Source: Gnetum montanum (lineage: Eukaryota > Streptophyta > Gnetopsida > Gnetales > Gnetaceae). From it: 64,000 bases of DNA. A program made the translations under genes and the position numbers. Under the pieces are notes generated by a model. That model saw only the letters and a list, made by a program, of their open reading frames with translations, ran no database searches and had not been told where the DNA came from. Location of the stretch: NCBI GenBank assembly GCA_015680685.1, contig MNCI01002813.1, positions 1,074,048 to 1,138,047 of the forward strand, given 5' to 3'. This document shows, one piece after another, positions 44,006 to 54,399 of the stretch (positions within the stretch are counted from its first letter, which is position 1; each line of letters begins with the position of its first letter).

Positions 44006-45162
44006 ACATAAAGAACCATTGTTGAACCAATTTCTAGATGAAAATTTACCTACAAAGATAATAATGGTTGTAGATTCAGTAGTGAAGTCATGGATAACTA
44101 ATACATAACATATCTAACCACAAAATAACTTTCTATTGAATGGGATAAGAAACAGAAAGAATATTTTCTTCATAGAGTAAAAAGATATATGGAAATCAAT
44201 AGAAATATTTACAAGATATGTGTCAATGGATTGATAAGATGGTATGTTCCAAAAGAAAATCAACAAAGAGTCTTACAAGATGTGCATGAAGGACTATATT
44301 TTGGTCACTATGCAGGATGATGGATAGCACTAAAATTGATGAGGGCATGCTACTTTTGACCTATCATATGTAGGAACATACATTGATTTTCATAATCTTG
44401 TGAGCCATGCTAGAGAGATAGAGCACTAATTGCTAGAAATGAAGTATCACAATAATCGATAAAAGCATTGGAATCCTTTGATAGTTGGGGAATTAACTTT
44501 ATGAGGCCCATGACACCAATGTGAAATAAAAAATATTAAATTATAGTTACTATTGATTACTCCAGTAAGTGGGTAGAAGCAGCTGTAGTTAAAAATTACA
44601 TGACCATAATAACTACAAAGTTCATTCAACAACATGTGGTGAATAGATTTGGAGTACCACGTATGTTAATATCAAACAATGGACTCATTTCAGTGGAGCT
44701 CTATTCAAGAACCTAATGCAAAAAATTGGGTTTAACCATAAATTAACTACACCATATCACATCCAAGAGAATGGTCAAGCTAAAGTAACTAATAGATAAA
44801 TTACAAGAATATTAACAAGAATTGATAGTCAATATAGAAAGGATAGGAGTACTAAACTTAATCATGCTCTATGGCCATATTGATAACATGAAAACTTCCT
44901 ATAGGATATTCACCATACGAATTAGTTTATGGAAAATTATCAACTCTACCAATCTTAGTAGAGTTAAACATCCTTTCAACTGCTAGCATACTTAACCTAA
45001 ACTTAGAATTAAATTAAAAAGAAGATTAATAAATCTCAGTCTCTCAGATGAAAATTTGTTAATAGCTTAAATAAGTAACAAAATCCATAGTAAATATCCA
45101 AACATAGACATGATGTCAAAATTAAACAAGTGTCCATCAAGCCTAAAGATAAGGTCCTTTAT
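44006..45162 (+). pseudogene. E3 integrase, truncated by E4
   Basis: Gypsy integrase region. WYVPKENQQRVLQDVHEG and HFGHYAG-like zinc-finger remnants are at 44240-44320. The core is at 44480-44800 with SWGINFMRPM, TIDYSSKWVEAA, FIQQHVVNRFGVPRMLISNNG and NGQAKVTN. The C-terminal reading ends in PKDKVLY at 45160. E4 begins in the next codon, where E1 has the W of KVLYWNP. Confidence 0.8.
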
Positions 45163-46040
45163 TGATGAATCGCGGTTTGCCAGGCCCTGATATTAGATAC
45201 TCAATATCAGGTATGTGATATCATAGCCTGGATAATGATATCAAATACACAATATCATGATTCCTGTGCTGGACTATAAATATAGCACTTAAGCACACAA
45301 GAAAGAGTCAGTTGATAAGTTGTAGGGTTGAGTCTTTTTGTTAGTTTTCAGTTAGTTTTCGGTTCTTTCCCAAGTGCATGCTTGCAGTGTGAGGTTTGTA
45401 ATTGTACAAAACCTTTGTTTGAGTATGACATACTTAGACACACACACAATTGACAATAAAGATCGAGATTACTCCATCATTGTAACATTCACTTAGTTCT
45501 TAATTATTTAATTATTAATTATTATTTATTTTTTCTTAGCTAATATTTCTTTACTATCGTTTATTATCCATGTTGTTAATGCGGAATGAGTACGTCTTAA
45601 TCAAGAACATTTAACTATAACTACTTGGTAACCCAGTAGCATATCTACCCCAGTAGCATATCTACTAGTGCTCAAGTAATATGCACTTGGTAACCACATA
45701 AGTAGTACACGAGGTCTAAGATGCATGTAGATGATTAAGGAAAAATGCTCATCGCACTTAGGCTAGTTTAGATATTACTGCATATTGCTTATTAGCTTAA
45801 TCAAGATTATTTCTCATTGTCTCTAGGAGTAGCCTAGTGTTAGAAATCACATCATACACCTCACTCTGAACTAAACCATACATGACAAAACTAATGCTAC
45901 TCTAGGTGGGAAGATAGTGAACTGCGATCAACATATAACTATCTAGGTAGCACAACTATTCTATCTACAAATTTTGACCGAATTACATGTATACGCTTGT
46001 ATTCATATGGTTGAGTGTAGGGGTACCTAATCACTCATCA
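45163..46040 (+). repeat. E4 5' LTR
   Basis: TGATGAATCGCGG to ATCACTCATCA, 878 bp. U3 has four degenerate GATATCA/AATATCA units (45190-45265), including GTGATATCATAGCC. CTATAAATATAGC follows at 45276, and ACAATAAAGATCG near 45452. CTTGGTAAC / AGTAGCATATCTAC direct repeats are at 45620-45690. A short CA repeat lies at 45431-45440. Confidence 0.85.
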
Positions 46041-46062
46041 TTAGCACTGTTGCCAGTGATGG
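46041..46062 (+). other. E4 primer binding site (tRNA-Asp type)
   Basis: TTAGCACTGTTGCCAGTGAT matches TTGGCGCCGTTGCCGGGGAT except at former CpG and a few other positions. Confidence 0.65.
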
Positions 46063-46173
46063 TGCCAGTTATCTAGATTACTTATATCATACAAGATTTT
46101 TGTAATGAAGTATTAATAATAAATATTTTAGAAAAGAAATTTACTTCAATTAAATCACACATAATTCACACCA

Positions 46174-48498
46174 ATGTCTCTCTCTCAAGACAATGATAAC
46201 GCAACATCTAGTGAAGTAATCCATTGGAGAATCAACAAAATTTATGACAACAAAGAAGTCTGGAGTACTCAATCTTATGCAAGAGTTTCATATGTTCATG
46301 GACATCCCAACGATATTCAAGGACTCTTGTCATCCAACTCACACACCTTTAGTGAGGATGGTACATCCCATGGAACGAGTAGGCCCATAAGGCCTATGAC
46401 CTTTCAATGGTTAGGAAGAGTTTATCTAGGGATGATTGGAAGACTTACAAAAGTCATGATGAGTCTTCCAATTCTTTCTCTTCCATTGCTTCTTCAACGT
46501 CAGGTCATGACATGGATGACCATCTCTCAAGGGATCGACATAGAAATAAAAATCAAACCTATGGGCAAATTCAGGAACGCCAACATAAACAAAGACAACA
46601 TCATCCCAACTCAAAAACTCATAACCTACTTAGTGACGATGAACCCTTGCTAGCCATTAAGTTCCTAATGCATATACAAGAGGCTATTCAAATATCCTGT
46701 AGGCATCATAAGGAAATTTTTCTACCTAGGCTTGATTTAAATAACTTTTCCAAGTTTCTAGGGGGCTATGATTTAGATCCGCAACATCATTTACAAGCCT
46801 TCTATGATGCTTGTGCATGGAACAACATTGATAATGGGTGGCAAGGACTTAAGCTCTTTCCTATGACACTCGTTAGCTAGGCAAAAGTATGGTATAGGTC
46901 TTTAAAATCCAAATCAATTCATCGTTGGCTAACAATGGTAGAACTCTTCAACAAACGATATCAAACCTATGCAAGAGTGTTAGCCTTAAGGAGACAAATC
47001 CAAGAGTGGAAACAAGGGCAACATGAACCCTTAGACATGGCCTTAGAACGAGATTACTCATTGTTAAATAACTTCTTAGGCCATGGGTTCTCTGAGGAAA
47101 GGCTAATGTATCACATCATGGATGGGCTCCATAATGAAACAAGGGAGACCCTAGGGATGTATGCCCTAGGTCAACTATATGAACTATGAACCCACCAATT
47201 CCAAGAGCTTATTAAGTGGGTAGCAAAAGAAGAAGGAGAAATAGCCAAATGGGAGAATGTTGAAAGATCTCAACAAGACCAAAATCTTAAAATAACAAAG
47301 GTCCATGAAGAGGAGAAATCAACTCACCTCAAGGAGGTGGAATCATCTTTCCCAGTACTACAATCACTAGATGAAATTGAGGCAAAGATCAATAAGATGA
47401 TGGAATGGGTATATGAAAACTGTGGAGAATATGCAAATATTATCAAAGGTAGAACTACGCACGATCACTCTAACAACCAAAACAAATAGAGGATTCCAAA
47501 CTTAGAAATAGGATACAACATCATTCGTCAATCAAAAAGGAGGGTTGAAGAAAATAAGAATCAAAGCTCAACTAAAAATCATAAGTATCAATGTGATGTT
47601 TGTTTATACGATCACCCTAAAATTCAATGCCCAGTATTGTCACATTGACATGAGCATTAGGAAGGAATGTTACATCTAGATTTCATACAGAAGTACCATG
47701 TCCAACCATGGTGGCAAAACCCCTAGTTGTGGGAAAGGCCGCCACCAAACAAACCATACCCTTCATATACCTTGACACCAACTGCTTATTATGTTCAACA
47801 CCCAGTTTCCCCAACTAGATCGACATTCTCTGTTTCACCTCATCATTATCATTCTCCCAAGTACTATTAATCCATGTGCTCGCTTGTGGGATCACGACAT
47901 CATATTCCTTATGCTCCTCCTTGCCCTCAATATTCTCATCCTTCACCTCCTTCTAAATCACCACCACTTGTGCCAAAAGGCTTTGCACCATAGCACCAAC
48001 CCACAAACATTACTTGTGCCGCTATTGTCAACAGTAGTGAAAGTCCTCCACAATGACAAAAGAATCCTTTCTTTAATCATGACCATAGAAAGAGATAACA
48101 TGGTTCTAAAACCACTACACCCCCTAACTCAGCACAAGGCTAGCACTATAATGCATCTTCCTCTTTGAACTCAATGTCTCTTATTACCCTTTCGGGGCCA
48201 TCAATTAATGCTCCAACAACCATGCGACCCAATGGATATAGCCATGTGGGAAGACATATCAATCCTTGCATACCATCTTATTGTCATGGGTTCCATAGTG
48301 GGTTAGCCTCTTATCACATGACCACATCTTATAATCTACCCCACTATACCTACTTTAATCAAGCGTGTGAACCCCACTTTGGGTACATTCCTATCACCAC
48401 ACCAAAAGACACCCAGTGGTTTGGATATGACGGGATCCCAATGTTCCTAACATGCATGGATCTAAATTTTCCATTTGTTAATTCTAACCATGCTTAAA
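46174..48498 (+). pseudogene. E4 gag, best-kept gag in the window
   Basis: It starts MSLSQDNDNATSSEVIHWRI at 46174. A frameshift near 46405 moves the reading into MVRKSLSRDDWKTY. A Ser/His/Asp/Arg-rich region follows, then the core at 46640-47190: IQISCRHHKEIFLPRLDLNNF, PQHHLQAFYDACAWNN, LKLFPMTLVS, VELFNKRYQTYARV and LGHGFSEERLMYHIMDGL. Next are an acidic helix-rich part (KWVAKEEGEIAKWENVE) and the Cys/His motif CDVCLYDHPKIQCP (47592-47633). A long Pro/Ser/Tyr-rich tail (47690-48490) ends in FPFVNSNHA and a stop. About ten stops occur, most explicable as C-to-T or G-to-A changes. At roughly 775 codons it could have been supplied in trans with pol from relatives. Confidence 0.8.
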
Positions 48499-49289
48499 TG
48501 TTTAGTCCTAGGGGACACCCCACATTCTAATAGGCAAAATTAGTAAATGTTTTTTCTTTTCTTTAATTTTACAATTTTTTGTTTTCTAGTTTTTCAATTT
48601 CCAATTTTTCATTTTTACCTTTTTGAGGGTAGTCTCGTCAGTGAATAAAATACTCATGTGACTTTTTAGTTGAGGAGTTGTTTTATGCTATCAAGTCTCA
48701 GGTGACTAATTATTTGGACATTGAGCCACAACATCCACCCACCTGTGCTATTAATAAGAGGTTCTACTCTGGGTACAATGATATCCTTGTCATCAATAAA
48801 ACTTAAAGTAACTTTATACTCATCATGCCAAGGGCAAAAAATAATGGACTAAGAGGGAATGGCTAGTGTGTGACATCAAGGTGACTTGTGGATTCTCTTT
48901 GGTGACATATGTATGTGCTATCATGTGGCTTGGTTGTACTGAAATTCTTGTAGATCTAACAAAAAATGGGAGTAAGAGTTGTAATAAAGGCACCAATTAA
49001 AGAAACTTAATGTTGTTCTATAAGGTTCCACTAGAAAGATATGCACCCATGCCTGAAGTTTGGTAGCTTCTCTGGATCACCATTGGAAATGATAAAGTGT
49101 CAAAGTGACCAAGTGAAGAAAAAGAAAAGAAAGAAGGAAAAATAACAAAAAAATAATCAAGAAGATTGTGATGTAGAAAAATTCTAAAGAACTCCTCCCT
49201 TATACAAAATGCCAAGTGATTGTACACCTTGTTGTCATGATGCTTTTATGGTTGTCTATCATTGGATGAAATGATGCGATGTCTCTAAA
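48499..49289 (+). other. E4 short spacer (pol deleted)
   Basis: GGGGACACCCCACATTCTAA with TAGGCAAAATTAG (48509-48545) resembles the sequence just after the integrase in E5 (about 59375-59335, minus strand). T-rich runs follow, as in the E1 spacer (48550-48625). The spacer is only about 0.8 kb, and I see no clear U3-like palindrome with a TATA box. Confidence 0.55.
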
Positions 49290-49690
49290 ATGCATTCAGG
49301 AGATTCGAAAAGGTCCACGTCAACTGCAATGATCGTGGAACTCAACTTTGGACCTTTTACCAAATTTTCCCCTGAGTCAATCAAAGATCAACTTAAAGGA
49401 TCTTCACTGTGGTCTATTCTTTCAGAGAGTGGCAAATGGTACTTGGGGGAGACGTATGAATTTTGGCATAATAAGGAAGAAGGTACCACCACTGATATTG
49501 GTGGGATTTTAGTCAATTTCTCTACTAAGGCCATTTTGGAAGTTCTAAACCTTCCGAATACAGGGCCTAAGGTTGCTCACATGTCTACTCACTCTGATGC
49601 TAATGCATGGAAAATATGGTTAAAAAGGGCATATGGCAAAGAAGATAAAACATATGGGGAGCTCACACTTAAAGAAAGAATCTATTTCAA
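49290..49690 (+). pseudogene. E4 3' ORF, N-terminal part, truncated
   Basis: Open from MHSGDSKRSTSTAM. It shows the family N-terminal motifs without stops: VELNFGPFTKFSPES, SGKWYLGETYEFWHN, ILVNFSTKAILEVLNLPN and WLKRAYGKEDKTYGEL, then LKERIYFK. E5 has SNGEWYLGE, LHMAYGVSEKEYSRF and AEKIYFK in the same order. From about 49690 the frame reads through LTR sequence (TPLNTNPPLCLKN) to a stop at 49733. The coiled-coil half is missing. Confidence 0.75.
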
Positions 49691-50449
49691 AACACCTCTA
49701 AATACAAACCCACCATTATGTTTAAAAAATTAGTTTTTTCCAACCCTTAGCAAAATTCTTACAATTTGCTTTTGTAATTCAAAGCTAGAGTGAATGCCTA
49801 TAGTATGGTAAATTACAACTATACAGAATCTTTATTCAAGTTGATTGTTCCTGGATACAATTCATGAATGACAATAAAGATTTAGATTGTTCTTCATCAT
49901 TGAAGCATTTCACTTAGCATAATTTTTATTTTTGATGATGTTTACTTTTATTTAGTCATTTATATTTTCTAAGTCCTTTAATATTCCAATGTTGATTAGT
50001 AAGATGAAATAACTATGGCTGGTTTCAAGCATAAAGTGTGACTATTTCAAACCCAATAGTGACTTTTCTCGATTTGCTCAGTAGTAAAGTTACTTGGTAA
50101 TCACAATAATAGCTACATCAACCCATAATACGTATGAAAAACTAGGAATGGATGCTTATCGCCATAGGATAGAATATATTTACATTTCCATCATACTTAG
50201 AATTAGAATTTATAATCATTTTCATCATGTTCACACTTAGGACACTTAAATCTAAACAACTTCAATTCATCATAGATCTCAATAAGTGTTAAACTATATG
50301 AATTACACCTCATTAACTCTAAGTGGAAAGACAATGATCATAAACTTAACTAACTCTAATTACACTATCCATCTACAAATTATGATCTAGTTGTGCATGA
50401 ATACTTGTGACTTGTATGGTTGATTGTTGGAATACCCAACTACTCATTA
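49690..50449 (+). repeat. B-type LTR lacking its U3 (candidate E3 3' LTR)
   Basis: CTCTAAATACAAACCC (49693) aligns with CCTATAAATACCAACCC of the E3 LTR. From there both run together through CCAACCCTTAG, GACAATAAAGATT, the CTTGGTAATC repeat and TGTTGGAATACCCAACTACT to the LTR end. The U3 upstream of the TATA box is missing. Confidence 0.75.
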
Positions 50450-52629
50450 AATATATAAAAAAACAATGTATTACATGATTAATAGGTGAAAATAATTGGT
50501 TGGGAGGTGTTAGGTTTTCTGAAGACAAGAACATAAGTTTATTGATCCTAGATTTGTTCATATTTATATGAATTTTCCTTACCATCACCTTGGCTACAAA
50601 GATACAACATGAAAGTCTATCATGGATGAGATGACATCCTATATTGGCTACTACATCTAATCAAGTCTAAGATATGTTGATCGATAATGTTAGAAATCTT
50701 ATTTTAGTTCATAACCTCTATATTTGTAAATATAATATTTTTCTTTTTGTATTTATTCATATTATTTTGAAAACCTTATTTTGCTGACATAAGCCTAGGA
50801 TGATGATGATTGTCCTATATTAATTCTCATGCATAATGTTAAATATAAAATATATTGGACATTTTTCGCAATATCTAAAAACATGATGTTACAAAATTAA
50901 TAATACATTACTACATTATTGTAATCAAAGAAGCAACTACATACCACCTACTCACTTTAACTAGCTTTCATAATTATAAATCCAAAAAGAAAGATGTTAA
51001 TAGCAAAATAGTTCAATATTAATTACCATTGTAATACTAAATCACCACAATATTTTTGCATTTGTTCAATGTCAAGTGTTTTCACTAATAATATCATGTT
51101 ACCTCTTTTCATTGCAATTTACATTATAACTTGAATTAAGAATTGTGACCCTAACCATAACTTCCAACATTCGTTGTGACCCCTAATAATATGCCATGAA
51201 TTGAATCACAAGTCACAATGAAACTTGCATCATATTCTACAAAACATGTTATCATTAGTACATCTACTTTTCATTTTGAAAAATATTGAAAACTCACTAA
51301 AACTATTGCAAATTTTTCTCTATTTAGAAATAATTACCAAAGCATTAAGACCAAAAAAGAAATTGAAAATAAGCATTAAAGTGAAAATACTTTGAATCAA
51401 ACTGAATATAAAAAATTTGGTTTATTGTACATTCTATAGTAGCAAAAGTATTGAGCTCCACACACAATAGCTCAACACTTGATGTACCAAGGCTTTAGAA
51501 TGAGCTCTAACTAAGAGAGAAATAGGATATGACCTTTTATAGGTTACATTTAGAGTTTAATATTTTACATTAACTATTTATATAATTTAAAATATGATTA
51601 AGAACTTATATTTTTATTTTGCCATCTTTGTCTCACATTCAAATGAATTATAATATTAACTATAATATGCTAATTTTTTACTTTCATATTAAACCTATCT
51701 CCTTGGGGTATTACATTAATGATGTTTTCAATTTCATTCAAAAATGTGTTGAGGCTTCATAACCCTCTAAAAAATCCTTTGTGATTTCTTAGACATGATA
51801 AAAGCTTCTAATTTCTAATTTCCATTACACATTAATGGTTGATATAATTCACATGTATGAAATGATCTAGAAAATCCTAACAAGATCAAAGGTTTAGATA
51901 AATTAACTATGTTGATAATTCAAGATATAATCAACACCTAAAATAAATATGTAGCTTATAGGAAAAGGGATACTAGAACTTCATTCAATATAAACATCAC
52001 ATACTTGAGGTGTAAACATTTTTATATTTAAAAATTCATAAAACACATGCATATAGAAATTTTTGTAAAAATTACATTAAGCCTGACATTCATCCAAGTT
52101 CTTTTAGTTGACTTACATTAAAAACTAGTAAATAACATAAATAATCTAATAAATAAAAATTTGACTAAGCTACAATAAAATAACGAAGTGTTGGATCCAA
52201 AAAAATGAATAATGATATTAACAAAATTTAGTATACATTAAATCATCAAAGTAAAGTGTACAGAAAACCCCCAACAATTTCAAAGATGCATTTTTAAGTT
52301 TTAATCATTATAACCAACCCTATAAAACATTCCCTCTAGGGTAGAAAAAGGATTAGGCCTTACCTTTTTAGAGAAGCACCTTCATGGATTTTCACTTCAT
52401 ACTAAATGGTTTTTTATAAAAAGAAGAAAAATCTCTCTAAAGAAAAATGTATACATCAATTATCAATAATAAAAAAATAACAATAAAAGATAAAATATTC
52501 CCATATTTAAGTCTTTAAAACAAAAATAAATTAATACTGTAGAAAATAAATAATTGTTCAACTTTCATTAGGAGCTTTTTTGCTTGAAGTTCTAGCTAAA
52601 AGGAAACATCATAGTGAAATTATTTTCTA
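50450..52629. other. AT-rich, no gene recognised
   Basis: Highly AT-rich, with no open frame showing a family likeness. The immediate flank (TAAATATAT) could carry an E3 target duplication, but no matching 5-mer is clear at 37078. Confidence 0.5.
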
Positions 52630-52820
52630 ATGTTCTAGCTGAAGTTATTATCTTGCTGTCCATTTATTTCCATTAATATTTTTACCTAGAGAAACGTTTT
52701 TACTGGCTTCTTGGAAAACATGAAAGAGATCATCTTCAATAATATCCCAATGCTTCTTAAAAAATTGAATATGAAAACCATCAAATTTAATAGCAAATAA
52801 TAGGTTAATATATCAAAACT
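52630..52820 (-). pseudogene. LINE reverse-transcriptase fragment (third LINE copy)
   Basis: Minus-strand reading gives KFDGFHIQFFKKHWDIIED with LFHVFQEA. This matches SYDGFPVEFFQKHWDLVGS with LFHVIKEA in the LINE at 1-190. Only the fingers-like start of RT survives; the flanks are AT-rich and unreadable. Confidence 0.7.
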
Positions 52821-53366
52821 TATGAAAGAAAAAGTTAAACAAAAGAAATCATCACTAATTTATAAAAAAATTTAAACATAAGAAATATAAGCTATGAAAA
52901 TAACATATGATCATCTAAAGTCTTCATTTGCTTCTAATTAAGGTAAAAAGAAAAAAATCATAAAATTTAACTCTATGTAGTTTGGATAAGACTAAAATTG
53001 ATTAAGATATTAGCCTGTTATTAAAAATTTTTGCATAGAAAAACTTAGTTCATAGGTTCAATTCTAGTGGATAATGTTAAGTTATGGACAAAAAAATTTT
53101 CTATATAAGGAATTCTAAAACTAGTGGTTTGACAAGTTTGAGAGGGTCTTAATGGACATAAATAAAAATTCAACTTTAGAATTTTCTGAAGGAGAAATGA
53201 TAATATATCTCTAAATCATTTTAATAAAAGCTTGTGCCATTTATAACATTACTAAGTAATTTCTAGTTGATCCCTTTATAGTTCCTTATTTTAGAGGTGT
53301 GTTTATAACTTTATGACTTAATTTTCTAATTTTAGTCATTTTCATTCCTATTACTAAGAGCATAGC
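52821..53366. other. AT-rich, no gene recognised
   Basis: Possibly decayed LINE sequence upstream of the RT fragment, but nothing diagnostic is readable. Confidence 0.4.
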
Positions 53367-54202
53367 TAATGAGCGATTCTCTATTCCAATACTCAACCAT
53401 ACAAGTCACAAGTGTTCATGCACAACCAAATCACAATCTTTGGATGAACTAGAAATTGGTGTTCAGTTTGTGATTATTGTCTTCTTACTTGTAGTTAGTG
53501 AGCTGTAAATTATATAGTTTAACTCTTAGTGAGGTATATGATGTACTGATGTTATTCAGGTCAAAATATGCTAAGTGCCAACACAGTAAAAATGATTATA
53601 AAGTCTAAGTTTAATTACATTGAAAATATAAAGCTATTTTATCCTATTAATGATACCTATCCATTCTTGGCTTTCTATACACATCCTGGGTTAAAGCAAT
53701 TGTTACTAGGATTACCAAGTAACTTCACTATTGAGCAAATCAAGCAAAGTTACTACTTGGTTACCATACAATTACACTTTATGCTTGAAACTAGTCATAC
53801 TTATTCCACTTACAAATAGATATTAGAAAAATTAAAGACTTCATAAAAGTAACTAACTTAGTAAATGTAATCAACATGGAAAAGTAAAACCATGCTAAGT
53901 AAATTGCTATAATAATGACAAACAATCTTGATCTTTATTTTTGTTTATGAATTATGTCCAGGAATACTCCACTCGAATAAAGATTCCATAAAACTATAAT
54001 TTACCATACTTTGAGCATTTACTGTAACTCTAACTCATGAAGACAAATTGCAAAATTTTACTAAGTGTTTCCAACAAGTTGTTCCTTCGACGTGACAATG
54101 GATTGGTATTTATCAGCATGACTATGGCCCGTTACATCATATCTACAATGACATATACAGAGTTACTATGATATCATAGGCTTTGCATAAAAGATTTTAT
54201 CA
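53367..54202 (-). repeat. E5 3' LTR (B type)
   Basis: On the minus strand TGATAAAATCTTTTATGC to AATCGCTCATTA, 836 bp. U3 contains the palindrome CTATGATATCATAG (near 54175), then TGATAAATACC (about 54110) in the TATA position. AAATAAAGATC occurs near 53935, and the CTTGGTA / AGTAA repeats lie at 53710-53765. Confidence 0.85.
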
Positions 54203-54231
54203 TACCCCCATGACTAATTGAAAACTCATCC
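54203..54231 (-). other. E5 polypurine-tract region
   Basis: Minus strand GATGAGTTTTCAATTAGTC followed by ATGGGGGTA, adjacent to the LTR. It is nearly identical to the E1 equivalent at 17143-17173, so this short block is under more constraint than its surroundings. Confidence 0.65.
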
Positions 54232-54399
54232 TTGAGTTAAAACAAAAGGAGGATAGAGTTCTTTACAAATTTGTAGAGTTATATACAAACTTTGATATTA
54301 TGACTTATATATATAACTAACTCTACTATGAATGATGCATTATGGTTCAAGTAGTCTTTACAAAATTATCACGCAGTACATGATTGAAACATATGACAA

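Larger units (their letters stand above)
45163..49690 (+). mobile_element. E4: pol-less Athila-like element inserted in E3 integrase
   Basis: E4 has a 5' LTR, primer site, long gag, short spacer and the start of the 3' ORF, but no protease, RT, RNase H or integrase. A conserved post-pol segment follows the gag region almost directly. It inserted into E3 coding sequence, so it is younger, and its LTR start still has CpGs. Its own 3' LTR is missing: at about 49690 the 3' ORF runs straight into a B-type LTR from near its TATA box. The 3' target duplication therefore cannot be checked; the 5' flank is TTTAT. Confidence 0.75.
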
